Of a DNA stretch of 5,217 nucleotides, positions 1-4,691 are shown piece after piece. Source of the DNA: Vulcanimicrobiota bacterium (lineage in GTDB: Bacteria > Vulcanimicrobiota > Vulcanimicrobiia > Vulcanimicrobiales > Vulcanimicrobiaceae); the NCBI GenBank assembly GCA_003167055.1, contig PMUE01000338.1:1-5217 (forward strand). Reading direction: 5' to 3'. How positions within the stretch are numbered: the stretch's first letter is position 1; each line of letters begins with the position of its first letter. The notes beneath the pieces are model-generated. The model did not search any database. It was not told the DNA's origin and was given only the letters and a program-made list of their open reading frames with translations. The translations under genes were made by a program, and so were the position numbers.

Positions 1-123
1 GGTTATGCAAACTACAAGACGCCGATCAAGCATCTCTATATGTGCGGTTCGGCGGCCCATCCCGGAGGCGGCGTGATGGGCGCACCGGGCTGGAACGCCG
101 CGCGCGCGATGCTACGCGACTGA
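1..123 (+). CDS. FAD-dependent oxidoreductase, phytoene-desaturase/PYROXD2-like, C-terminal fragment
   Basis: This is the last 40 codons of a gene that begins left of the window, ending in TGA at 121-123. The visible tail has the pattern hydrophobic-Tyr-Met-Cys-Gly-Ser, then His-Pro-Gly-Gly-Gly-Val-Met-Gly-Ala-Pro-Gly, then an Asn-Ala-Ala helix. In the CrtI/PYROXD2-type amine-oxidase-like flavoproteins this C-terminal stretch closes over the FAD and returns to the Rossmann domain. These enzymes oxidise carotenoid precursors or other hydrophobic substrates; which substrate applies here cannot be told from 40 residues. Only 10 bases separate its stop from the hydrolase start, so the two are probably co-transcribed. 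The family call is fairly firm and the exact enzyme is unknown. Confidence 0.8.
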   Translation, partial: GYANYKTPIKHLYMCGSAAHPGGGVMGAPGWNAARAMLRD

Positions 124-133
124 GGGAGCCACT

Positions 134-925
134 ATGCAATCGATGCTTCGAACGATCGTGCTCGACGACGGCGCTACGACAACGTTGGAGCGCTGGGGCG
201 ATATCGGGCCGGTCATGCTCTGCGTTCACGGCATGACCAGCTCGCGCAAGGCGTGGCATCGGCTCGCGCAACGCTTCGCGGATCGCTATCAAGTGATGGC
301 GTACGATCAGCGCGGACACGGCGACAGCGTCGCAATTCCCGGGCCGATGACGCTCGAACGCGGCGTGCAAGATCTGCGCGACGTTGCCGCGGTGGTGGGA
401 GCAGACGTCTTGGTCGGGCACTCCTGGGGCGGCGCGTGCGTTGTGCGCGGAGGGCAGATGCTTGATGCAATCGCGGTCGCTGCGATCGATCCGATGATCG
501 TTCAGGTTGCCGATGACTGGTATGCCGAGTTCATCGATCAGCTAGAAGAAACGTTTAGCTATCAGGGCGACGCGCGCGACGAGCGTATTCGCGTTGACTA
601 CTCCGACTGGCATCCGGCTGACGTCGACGGCAAAGTCCACGCCGTGCACAGCATGACGACCGCGCCGATCGCCGGCTTGCGCGACCAGAATATCAGCGGT
701 TGGGATCTGCGCGGCGACATCGCAACCTATCCGAAGCCGCTGCTCATGGTGATGGCCGGCCCTGACGACTCGATCGTACCGGTTCCGGTGATGCACGAAA
801 TTGCCGCACATCATGCGCCGGATGTGCAGATCGTCACGCTCGAAGATCAAGGACACAACTTACATCGAACGGATTTCGATCGCTTCGCAAAGACGATGGA
901 GCAATTTTTGTCTGGGCTCGTCTGA
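134..925 (+). CDS. Alpha/beta hydrolase
   Basis: A 263-residue protein of normal length for a single-domain alpha/beta-hydrolase without a signal peptide, so probably cytoplasmic. Visible family landmarks, in order, are the oxyanion-hole His-Gly at 32-33, the Asp-Gln-Arg-Gly-His-Gly-Asp-Ser motif at 58-65, and the nucleophile elbow Gly-His-Ser-Trp-Gly-Gly at 95-100 with catalytic Ser97. Then come the probable acid at Asp211 or Asp212 in Gly-Pro-Asp-Asp-Ser, and the catalytic His241 in Gln-Gly-His-Asn. The triad is therefore complete and the enzyme should be active. A cap domain of about 75 residues lies between the elbow and the acid strand. The ATG at 134 is chosen because GAGGGAG at 122-128 sits five bases upstream. 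The family hydrolyses esters, lactones, epoxides or C-C bonds; the substrate here is not predictable. The closely linked flavoprotein gene suggests a shared catabolic or modification pathway (inference). Confidence 0.93.
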   Translation: MQSMLRTIVLDDGATTTLERWGDIGPVMLCVHGMTSSRKAWHRLAQRFADRYQVMAYDQRGHGDSVAIPGPMTLERGVQDLRDVAAVVGADVLVGHSWGGACVVRGGQMLDAIAVAAIDPMIVQVADDWYAEFIDQLEETFSYQGDARDERIRVDYSDWHPADVDGKVHAVHSMTTAPIAGLRDQNISGWDLRGDIATYPKPLLMVMAGPDDSIVPVPVMHEIAAHHAPDVQIVTLEDQGHNLHRTDFDRFAKTMEQFLSGLV

Positions 926-965
926 ACAGGAGCGAAGGCCGGACCGTGGAAACGAGGGCCGTCAC

Positions 966-1048
966 GCCGGAGTCCCATAGCGGTCGATTGGGCGGGTTTT
1001 GTAAATCCGAGACGCAAGTCCACGTCGGTTCGAATCCGACCTCCGGCT
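966..1048 (+). tRNA. tRNA-Thr(UGU) with class II-like long variable arm
   Basis: A complete cloverleaf can be drawn. The acceptor stem 966-972/1041-1047 has seven perfect pairs. The D stem C975-G991, C976-G990, A977-T989 closes a loop containing A14 G15 and G18 G19 (982-983). The anticodon stem 993-997/1005-1009 (one G-T) has loop TTTGTAA with anticodon TGT at 1000-1002. The T arm is 1024-1028/1036-1040 with loop TTCGAAT. The discriminator is T1048 and CCA is not encoded (CCG follows). G1-C72, C2-G71 and anticodon G35 U36 are threonyl-tRNA synthetase identity elements, so Thr is the best assignment. The odd part is the 14-base variable region 1010-1023, with a GAC/GTC stem capped by GCAA, as in class II tRNAs (Ser, Leu, bacterial Tyr). 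The unpaired 13-22 position is also class II-like. A Tyr reading (GTA) would break the anticodon stem. Confidence 0.88.
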
Positions 1049-1067
1049 CCGCTCGTTATAGGAACAC

Positions 1068-1415
1068 ATGCAACCGGTTAATCCCAAATGGCTCGAAAGC
1101 GGACTCGTGCTGGTGTGCGAACGCTGTTTCAAAGAACGCATCCCTGAGGAAGCGCCGGATGTTGCAGAGCGTCTCGGCGATTTCAATTTGCGCGACTGGT
1201 TGAAAGCCGAGCTGAAGGAAAAGGGTGAGTGGGGTCCCATTCGTGTTATCTCCACTACCTGTATGGACGTATGCGCCAAAGGGAAGGTAACGGTTTGCCT
1301 CGACCCCAAGAACGGCGATCCGGCAAACGTTATCATCGTCGATCCGATCGAAGAGCGCGAGAAACTTTACGCCACAATCGTGGAATCGATGGGTCGAGAG
1401 GCCCGATCCCAGTAA
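1068..1415 (+). CDS. Small thioredoxin-like [2Fe-2S] ferredoxin
   Basis: A 115-residue soluble protein with five cysteines: Cys17-x2-Cys20 near the start, Cys65-x3-Cys69, and Cys77. The N-terminal beta strand ending in a cysteine, a helical middle (about residues 28-52), and the strand leading into Thr-Thr-Cys-Met-Asp-Val-Cys-Ala-Lys-Gly match the thioredoxin-fold [2Fe-2S] ferredoxin family. In that family four cysteines bind the cluster and the C-x3-C loop supplies two of them. The N-terminal C-x2-C spacing is tighter than in the classic members, so either Cys17 or Cys20 together with another Cys could be the ligands. It probably carries electrons for an oxidoreductase that is not in the window. 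AGGAA at 1060-1064 precedes the ATG by three bases. The gene starts only 20 bases after the tRNA with no terminator between, so it may be read from the tRNA promoter. Confidence 0.72.
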   Translation: MQPVNPKWLESGLVLVCERCFKERIPEEAPDVAERLGDFNLRDWLKAELKEKGEWGPIRVISTTCMDVCAKGKVTVCLDPKNGDPANVIIVDPIEEREKLYATIVESMGREARSQ

Positions 1416-1510
1416 ACCCTCAGGCTTCCCCTACCGAACACCTATAAAGCAAATCTTGGGCCTCGGGTGTGTCCCACTACTTCCGCTCTTTTGGGCAGGG
1501 GGCTATTTTC
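1416..1510. other. Intergenic leader before the tandem binding-protein gene
   Basis: This 95-base gap contains TATAAA at 1443-1448, which resembles a -10 box, but I find no convincing -35 hexamer 16-18 bases upstream. Loose complementarity between ACACC (1438-1442) and GGTGT (1466-1470) is too weak to call a terminator. AGGGGG at 1497-1502 is the probable ribosome binding site for the downstream gene. The preceding ferredoxin gene has no visible intrinsic terminator here, so read-through is possible. Confidence 0.3.
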
Positions 1511-3019
1511 GTGGGATTCTTAGCACGTGTCGGGCACGTGGCAGTCATAGGCGCGCTAGTGCTTTCGCTGGCCTCATCTCTTCCCTCAGCGGCGAGCGCG
1601 GATGCAGCGATCCGCATCGGCGGATCGACCAACGATACGCCGGCACTCAAGCAGATCGCGGGCGCTTTTGCGACTTCGCACGCGGGCGCGACGTTCTCGA
1701 TCGTCGGGAGCAGCTCGGGCGAAGGGATCGCTGCGCTTCGGGATCACGCGATTGATATCGCCTGCTCCGACGTTGCGGTCAACGATCCGGCCTTCAACGA
1801 CACCAAGATCGGCGTCGTCGGCTTCGTGTTCGTCGTGGGCAACGGCGCCGGTATAACCAATCTCAGTCGCGCCCAAGTCCAAGGCATCTACTCGGGACAC
1901 TTTACTAATTGGAAGCAACTCGGCGGAAATGACCTAGCGATCGTGCCCTTTAGCCGGCCCATTGGCGTCGGCACGCGCTTCATCTTCGAAATGACCGTCG
2001 CAAAGACGTTGGCGCCAATGAAGATTCTTCCCGACGCAACGGCGGTTGTGAACGCCGTGGCGGAGACGCCCGGCGGCATCGGCTACAGTTCGACGAACTA
2101 TGTCGGCGCCCACCAAAACCTGGTGGTGAGCTACGAGGGCGTCGCACCGACCGATGCCAACATTCTCAACCATACGTACAAGTTCGCAACCGACGAACAC
2201 GCCTACACGCTAGGCGATGCTTCGGCCGATGCAAAGGCCTTCTTAGCGTTCGTCCCGACGCAAGCTGCGATCCTGAAGTCCTTCGGCATCCTCGTGGCGG
2301 CCGATCCAGCGGCGACCAGCGCATTGCGTGTTGAAGGCACGCTCAATCAAACGGCCGCATTGCAAAAGGCGGCGGCGGCATATCAGGCAGCGCATCCGAA
2401 TCTCGCACTCGCCGTCAAAGGCACGAATTCCGGAGAGGGCATCGCCGCGCTCAAGGCGGGCTCGATCGACGTCGCGGCTTCGGACATTGCCGTCGATCCG
2501 GCGGATTTCCCGGACTTCGTCGGTGCGACGATCGGCGTGATGGGCGTCGCGGTCCTCGCCGGGCCGCACACCGGCTTGAAGAGCATCACGCGCGCGCAAC
2601 TCATCGGCATGTACTCCGGAAAAATCACCAACTGGAAACAGATTGGTGGTGAAGATCAGCCGGTGGTCGCGTTTGGGCGCGCGATCGGCACCGGAACGCG
2701 GTTACTCTTCGAAACGAAGGTCGCCAAGGTCGAGATTCCGACCCAGGATCCGGTCAATCCGGTCGACCTCGTCCACGACATCGCAACCACGCCGGGTGCC
2801 ATCGGTTATATCGCGACCCAGTTCGTCGCCGACCACCCCGACTTGGTGCTCGAGTACGGCGGCGTCGCACCCACACCCGAAAACATTCGCAACCACAGCT
2901 ACGCATTCTCGACCGACGAGCATCTCTATACGCGCAAAGACGGGCCCGCCTCCGCGCGCGATTTCGTAACTTTCGTTACCACACAACGGGCTGCGCTCGC
3001 GGCCTCGGGGATTTACTAA
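1511..3019 (+). CDS. Tandem two-domain PstS-like periplasmic substrate-binding protein
   Basis: A 502-residue exported protein, if the GTG at 1511 is used. I prefer it because AGGGGG (1497-1502) lies eight bases upstream. The in-frame GTG at 1469 would add 14 residues before the signal peptide and has only a weak GGG-rich site. The signal peptide (about residues 1-30) ends at Ala-Ser-Ala and has no lipobox Cys, so the mature protein should be soluble in the periplasm. Two homologous type II periplasmic-binding-protein domains follow, at roughly 34-260 and 272-502. Each has a Ser-Gly-Glu-Gly-Ile-Ala-Ala-Leu anion-binding helix (around 69 and 307), a Ser-Asp-x-Ala-Val strand, a Thr-Asn-Trp-Lys-Gln segment and a Gly-x-Gly-Thr-Arg loop. 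Each also has a C-terminal Asn-His-x-Tyr block followed by Thr-Asp-Glu-His. This is the PstS-like (phosphate or other oxyanion) family. Domain 1 is more divergent. No PstC, PstA or PstB gene is nearby, so the transport partner or a sensing role is unknown. Confidence 0.88.
   Translation: MGFLARVGHVAVIGALVLSLASSLPSAASADAAIRIGGSTNDTPALKQIAGAFATSHAGATFSIVGSSSGEGIAALRDHAIDIACSDVAVNDPAFNDTKIGVVGFVFVVGNGAGITNLSRAQVQGIYSGHFTNWKQLGGNDLAIVPFSRPIGVGTRFIFEMTVAKTLAPMKILPDATAVVNAVAETPGGIGYSSTNYVGAHQNLVVSYEGVAPTDANILNHTYKFATDEHAYTLGDASADAKAFLAFVPTQAAILKSFGILVAADPAATSALRVEGTLNQTAALQKAAAAYQAAHPNLALAVKGTNSGEGIAALKAGSIDVAASDIAVDPADFPDFVGATIGVMGVAVLAGPHTGLKSITRAQLIGMYSGKITNWKQIGGEDQPVVAFGRAIGTGTRLLFETKVAKVEIPTQDPVNPVDLVHDIATTPGAIGYIATQFVADHPDLVLEYGGVAPTPENIRNHSYAFSTDEHLYTRKDGPASARDFVTFVTTQRAALAASGIY
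1610..3016 (+). repeat. Internal tandem duplication of a binding-domain coding unit
   Basis: The coding sequence holds two homologous units, about 1610-2290 and 2324-3016, each encoding one complete PstS-like lobe pair. Corresponding motifs recur in the same order and spacing: the Ser-Gly-Glu-Gly-Ile-Ala-Ala-Leu helix, Asn-Trp-Lys-Gln, the Ile-Gly-x-Gly-Thr-Arg loop, Gly-Val-Ala-Pro-Thr and Thr-Asp-Glu-His. The second unit is closer to the downstream single-domain gene than the first, for example sharing Lys-Ile-Thr-Asn-Trp-Lys and Ile-Gly-Thr-Gly-Thr-Arg. This suggests that unit 1 has diverged the most. Confidence 0.85.
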
Positions 3020-3044
3020 TGTTCCCGGTCCTCCGCCAAGCAGG

Positions 3045-3070
3045 GCTTAATCTGCTTAATACTCGTATTA
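3045..3070. promoter_or_regulatory. Candidate operator: direct repeat plus palindrome
   Basis: The 82-base gap between the two binding-protein genes contains GCTTAAT twice (3045-3051 and 3054-3060). A perfect dyad, TAATAC-TC-GTATTA (3057-3070), overlaps the second copy. Its AT-rich make-up stands out from the GC-rich surroundings, which is typical of a regulator binding site or promoter region. I cannot place a good -35/-10 pair here, so the assignment to a specific regulator is open. The repeat spacing does not match the known PhoB or PhoP boxes. Confidence 0.4.
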
Positions 3071-3071
3071 C

Positions 3072-3088
3072 TTGCGGAAAGTCCGCAA
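3072..3088 (+). promoter_or_regulatory. Hairpin abutting the ribosome binding site
   Basis: TTGCGGA (3072-3078) and TCCGCAA (3082-3088) form a perfect seven-pair stem with loop AAG. The stem ends directly at the Shine-Dalgarno AGGAG (3089-3093) of the single-domain binding-protein gene. In RNA it could protect the downstream message or modulate ribosome access. As DNA it could be an operator. It lacks a U tract, so it is not an intrinsic terminator. Confidence 0.45.
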
Positions 3089-3101
3089 AGGAGCTTTCGA
3101 T

Positions 3102-3872
3102 ATGAGAACGCCTCGCTTGCTTGGCCCGATAACGGCCCTGATTCTTCCCTTGGCTTTGCTGCTTCCGGCCGGAGCTGCTCAGACCATCAATGTGGGTGGA
3201 ACCACCAATCTCGCCCCGGTCGTAACCAAGGCAGCCGCCGAGTACCAAAGCGCTCACCCCGGTGTCACGATCACGGTGAAGTGGAACAGCTCGGGTGCGG
3301 GGATCGCGGCCCTCAAAGACCACTCAGTCGACATCGCGATGTCCGACGTGGCCGTCCCCGATACTGATTTCGCCGACACGGTGCTCGGCGTCGTCGGATT
3401 TGCATTCGTCGCCAACTCCGACGTTGGCGTAAAGAATCTCACGCGCGAACAGCTCGTCGACATTTTCGCCGGCAAGATCACCAATTGGAAAGCCGTCGGC
3501 GGAAACGACCGCAAAATCGTACTGATCGGACGCCAGATCGGCACCGGCACCCGCTTCGTCTTCGAAGACAAAGTTGCGAAAACGCTGATTCCGATTACGA
3601 TCGAGGACAATGCCACCGCCGTGGTCGACGCAGTAGCAAAAACGTCAGGTGCGCTCGGATACCTTGCGACGGGCTTCCTCGCCGGCCATGAAAACATGGT
3701 TGTCACCTATGAGGGCGTGGCGCCGACTCCCGCGAACATCCGCAATCACGCCTACGCGTTTTCGACCGACGAGCACCTCTACACGCTCAAGAATGCATCG
3801 GCCGAAACTTCGGCGTTCGTTCAATACGTGAAGGGCGACTCGGCGCTACTCAAAGCCAACGGCGTCTTTTAG
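3102..3872 (+). CDS. Single-domain PstS-like periplasmic substrate-binding protein
   Basis: A 256-residue exported protein, homologous to each half of the preceding gene product. The ATG at 3102 is chosen because AGGAG (3089-3093) lies eight bases upstream and the signal peptide follows at once: Arg2 and Arg5, a hydrophobic core at about 8-22, then Pro-Ala-Gly-Ala-Ala. There is no lipobox Cys, so a soluble periplasmic protein is expected. Ligand-site landmarks are Ser-Ser-Gly-Ala-Gly-Ile at 63-68, Ser81-Asp82 (equivalent to the phosphate-contacting Asp of PstS), Lys-Ile-Thr-Asn-Trp-Lys at 125-130, Arg144 with Ile-Gly-Thr-Gly-Thr-Arg at 146-151, Gly-Ala-Leu-Gly-Tyr at 183-187, and the Asn-His-Ala-Tyr block at 215-218. 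The protein is short for PstS (usually over 300 residues) and matches the compact PBP-like group. Phosphate or another oxyanion is the likely ligand (inference). The gene ends at TAG just before a strong terminator and may share a transcript with its neighbour. Confidence 0.9.
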   Translation: MRTPRLLGPITALILPLALLLPAGAAQTINVGGTTNLAPVVTKAAAEYQSAHPGVTITVKWNSSGAGIAALKDHSVDIAMSDVAVPDTDFADTVLGVVGFAFVANSDVGVKNLTREQLVDIFAGKITNWKAVGGNDRKIVLIGRQIGTGTRFVFEDKVAKTLIPITIEDNATAVVDAVAKTSGALGYLATGFLAGHENMVVTYEGVAPTPANIRNHAYAFSTDEHLYTLKNASAETSAFVQYVKGDSALLKANGVF

Positions 3873-3892
3873 GACGATTCCACCGTAAAAAT

Positions 3893-3921
3893 AAAGAGGC
3901 TCCCGAATCGGGAGCCTCTTT
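3893..3921. terminator. Bidirectional intrinsic terminator
   Basis: A perfect 13-pair stem, 3893-3905 with 3909-3921, closes a three-base AAT loop. The plus-strand RNA has a run of U (TTTTCTTT) after the stem. The minus-strand RNA has the run TTTATTTTT, because the bases before the stem are A-rich. It therefore terminates both the single-domain binding-protein gene, 20 bases after its stop, and the convergent sigH gene, 18 bases after its stop. Confidence 0.95.
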
Positions 3922-3939
3922 TCTTTGTATCCGCGAACT

Positions 3940-4593
3940 TTACTGGAATTCGAATTCCGCCAGGTTTTTTTCAATCTTTCGCTTGACGCGCTGAAGCGCG
4001 TTGTCGATCGATTTCACGTGGCGCCCGAGATCGCGCGCCATCTCTTGATAGCTCTTTCCTTCGAGGTAGGATTCGAGCACCTGAGATTCGAGCTCCGAGA
4101 GATTCTGCCGAATGCGCTGACGGATGTCGTCGGAGACTTCCTGTGTGACCACGAGTTCTTCGGGATCAGAAGTCTTCTGCGAAGCCATCACGTCGAGCAG
4201 CGTTCGTTCGCTATCCTCGTCGTAGATCGGCTTGTTCAGCGAAATATATTGATTAAGCGGGATGTGTTTCTGACGAGTCGCGGTTTTGATCGCCGTGATG
4301 ATCTGCCGGGTAATGCAGAGTTCGGCGAACGCGCGGAAGCTCGAAAGTTTGTCGGCCTTAAAATCGCGCACGGCTTTGTAGAGGCCGATCATACCTTCTT
4401 GGATGATGTCCTCGCGGTCCGCACCGATTAAGAAGTAGCTCTTGGCCTTAATCCTGACGAAATTCTTGTACTTGTTGAGCAGGTATTCCATCGCCAGGTT
4501 GTCGCCCGATTTTGCGATGGCAACGAGATCTTCGTCTACTCTCTCGCTGTATTCCAAACCATCCGTCGCGGGATGGGTCATAGCCATAGTCAT
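3940..4593 (-). CDS. sigH: RNA polymerase sigma factor SigH-like (sigma-70 family)
   Basis: A 217-residue sigma factor, nearly the same length as Bacillus subtilis SigH (218). Region 2 (about 37-107) carries the core-binding segment Asp-Ile-Ile-Gln-Glu-Gly-Met-Ile-Gly-Leu-Tyr (62-72). It also carries the region 2.3/2.4 helix for -10 recognition (Phe86 to His110), including Glu-Leu-Cys-Ile-Thr-Arg-Gln-Ile-Ile-Thr, which is nearly invariant in SigH. Region 4 (about 166-213) has the helix-turn-helix with Ser-Tyr-Gln-Glu-Met-Ala and Arg-His-Val-Lys-Ser-Ile-Asp-Asn-Ala-Leu-Gln-Arg for -35 binding. Start choice: the ATG at 4593 follows GAAGG. A longer reading would run back through the promoter into rlmB and its residues do not resemble sigma factors. 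Met codons two and four residues later (4587, 4581) are alternatives. In Bacillus SigH controls transition-phase and early sporulation genes. Its targets here are unknown, and sporulation should not be assumed. Confidence 0.96.
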   Translation of the reverse strand: MTMAMTHPATDGLEYSERVDEDLVAIAKSGDNLAMEYLLNKYKNFVRIKAKSYFLIGADREDIIQEGMIGLYKAVRDFKADKLSSFRAFAELCITRQIITAIKTATRQKHIPLNQYISLNKPIYDEDSERTLLDVMASQKTSDPEELVVTQEVSDDIRQRIRQNLSELESQVLESYLEGKSYQEMARDLGRHVKSIDNALQRVKRKIEKNLAEFEFQ

Positions 4594-4609
4594 TTTGCCT
4601 TCGTTGGTC

Positions 4610-4656
4610 GATGCACCGCAAAACGCGGGCCGGGGCCTCATCGGGCGCGGCACATC
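4610..4656 (-). promoter_or_regulatory. Predicted 5'-terminal stem-loop in the sigH leader
   Basis: In the minus-strand RNA, the ten bases at 4656-4647 pair with those at 4619-4610: eight Watson-Crick pairs and two G-U pairs. They enclose a GC-rich 27-base loop. The 5' arm starts at about the transcription start expected from the promoter just upstream, and the 3' arm ends 16 bases before the sigH ATG, leaving the ribosome site single-stranded. It could stabilise the message or tune its translation (inference). Confidence 0.4.
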
Positions 4657-4662
4657 CACGTG

Positions 4663-4691
4663 ATTATAGGAGGGGGTCCTCCTCCCGTCAA
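4663..4691 (-). promoter_or_regulatory. Near-consensus housekeeping promoter for sigH
   Basis: Reading the minus strand, TTGACG (4691-4686, five of six consensus) is followed by exactly 17 bases and then TATAAT (4668-4663, six of six). Transcription should begin near 4656, giving a leader of about 63 bases before the sigH ATG. The -35 box contains the TGA stop of rlmB (4690-4688). The spacer carries a dyad, GGAGG (4669-4673) with CCTCC (4678-4682) on the plus strand, which could be an operator for a repressor. Confidence 0.85.

Noticed and set aside
993..1009. Reading the tRNA as tRNA-Tyr with anticodon GTA
   Set aside because: The long variable arm and D arm would suit Tyr, but centring GTA in a seven-base loop destroys the anticodon stem, and the discriminator is T where Tyr has A. 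TGT gives five good pairs.
946..1203. Plus-strand reading frame of 85 codons across the tRNA
   Set aside because: It overlaps the tRNA and the ferredoxin gene in another frame, has no recognisable protein features, and its apparent start is not preceded by a good ribosome site.
1438..1470. Terminator after the ferredoxin gene
   Set aside because: The possible ACACC/GGTGT pairing is short with a 23-base loop and is not followed by a T tract.
2243..2986. Several long open frames on the minus strand and in other plus frames within the binding-protein genes
   Set aside because: High GC at third positions creates such frames. They are Arg- and Ser-rich or low in complexity, have no ribosome sites, and the motif-bearing frame is unambiguous.
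3045..3060. PHO box for phosphate-starvation control
   Set aside because: The repeat is seven bases at a nine-base period with a different sequence. It does not match the 11-base PhoB or the 11-base-spaced PhoP patterns.
3072..3101. TTG start extending the single-domain binding protein by ten residues
   Set aside because: The extra codons lie inside the perfect hairpin and over the ribosome site. ATG 3102 has AGGAG at eight bases and begins a normal signal peptide.
3925..4431. Long plus-strand open frame (168 codons) antisense to sigH
   Set aside because: It is the mirror of a strongly conserved sigma-factor gene, begins within sequence next to the terminator, and shows no recognisable domain.
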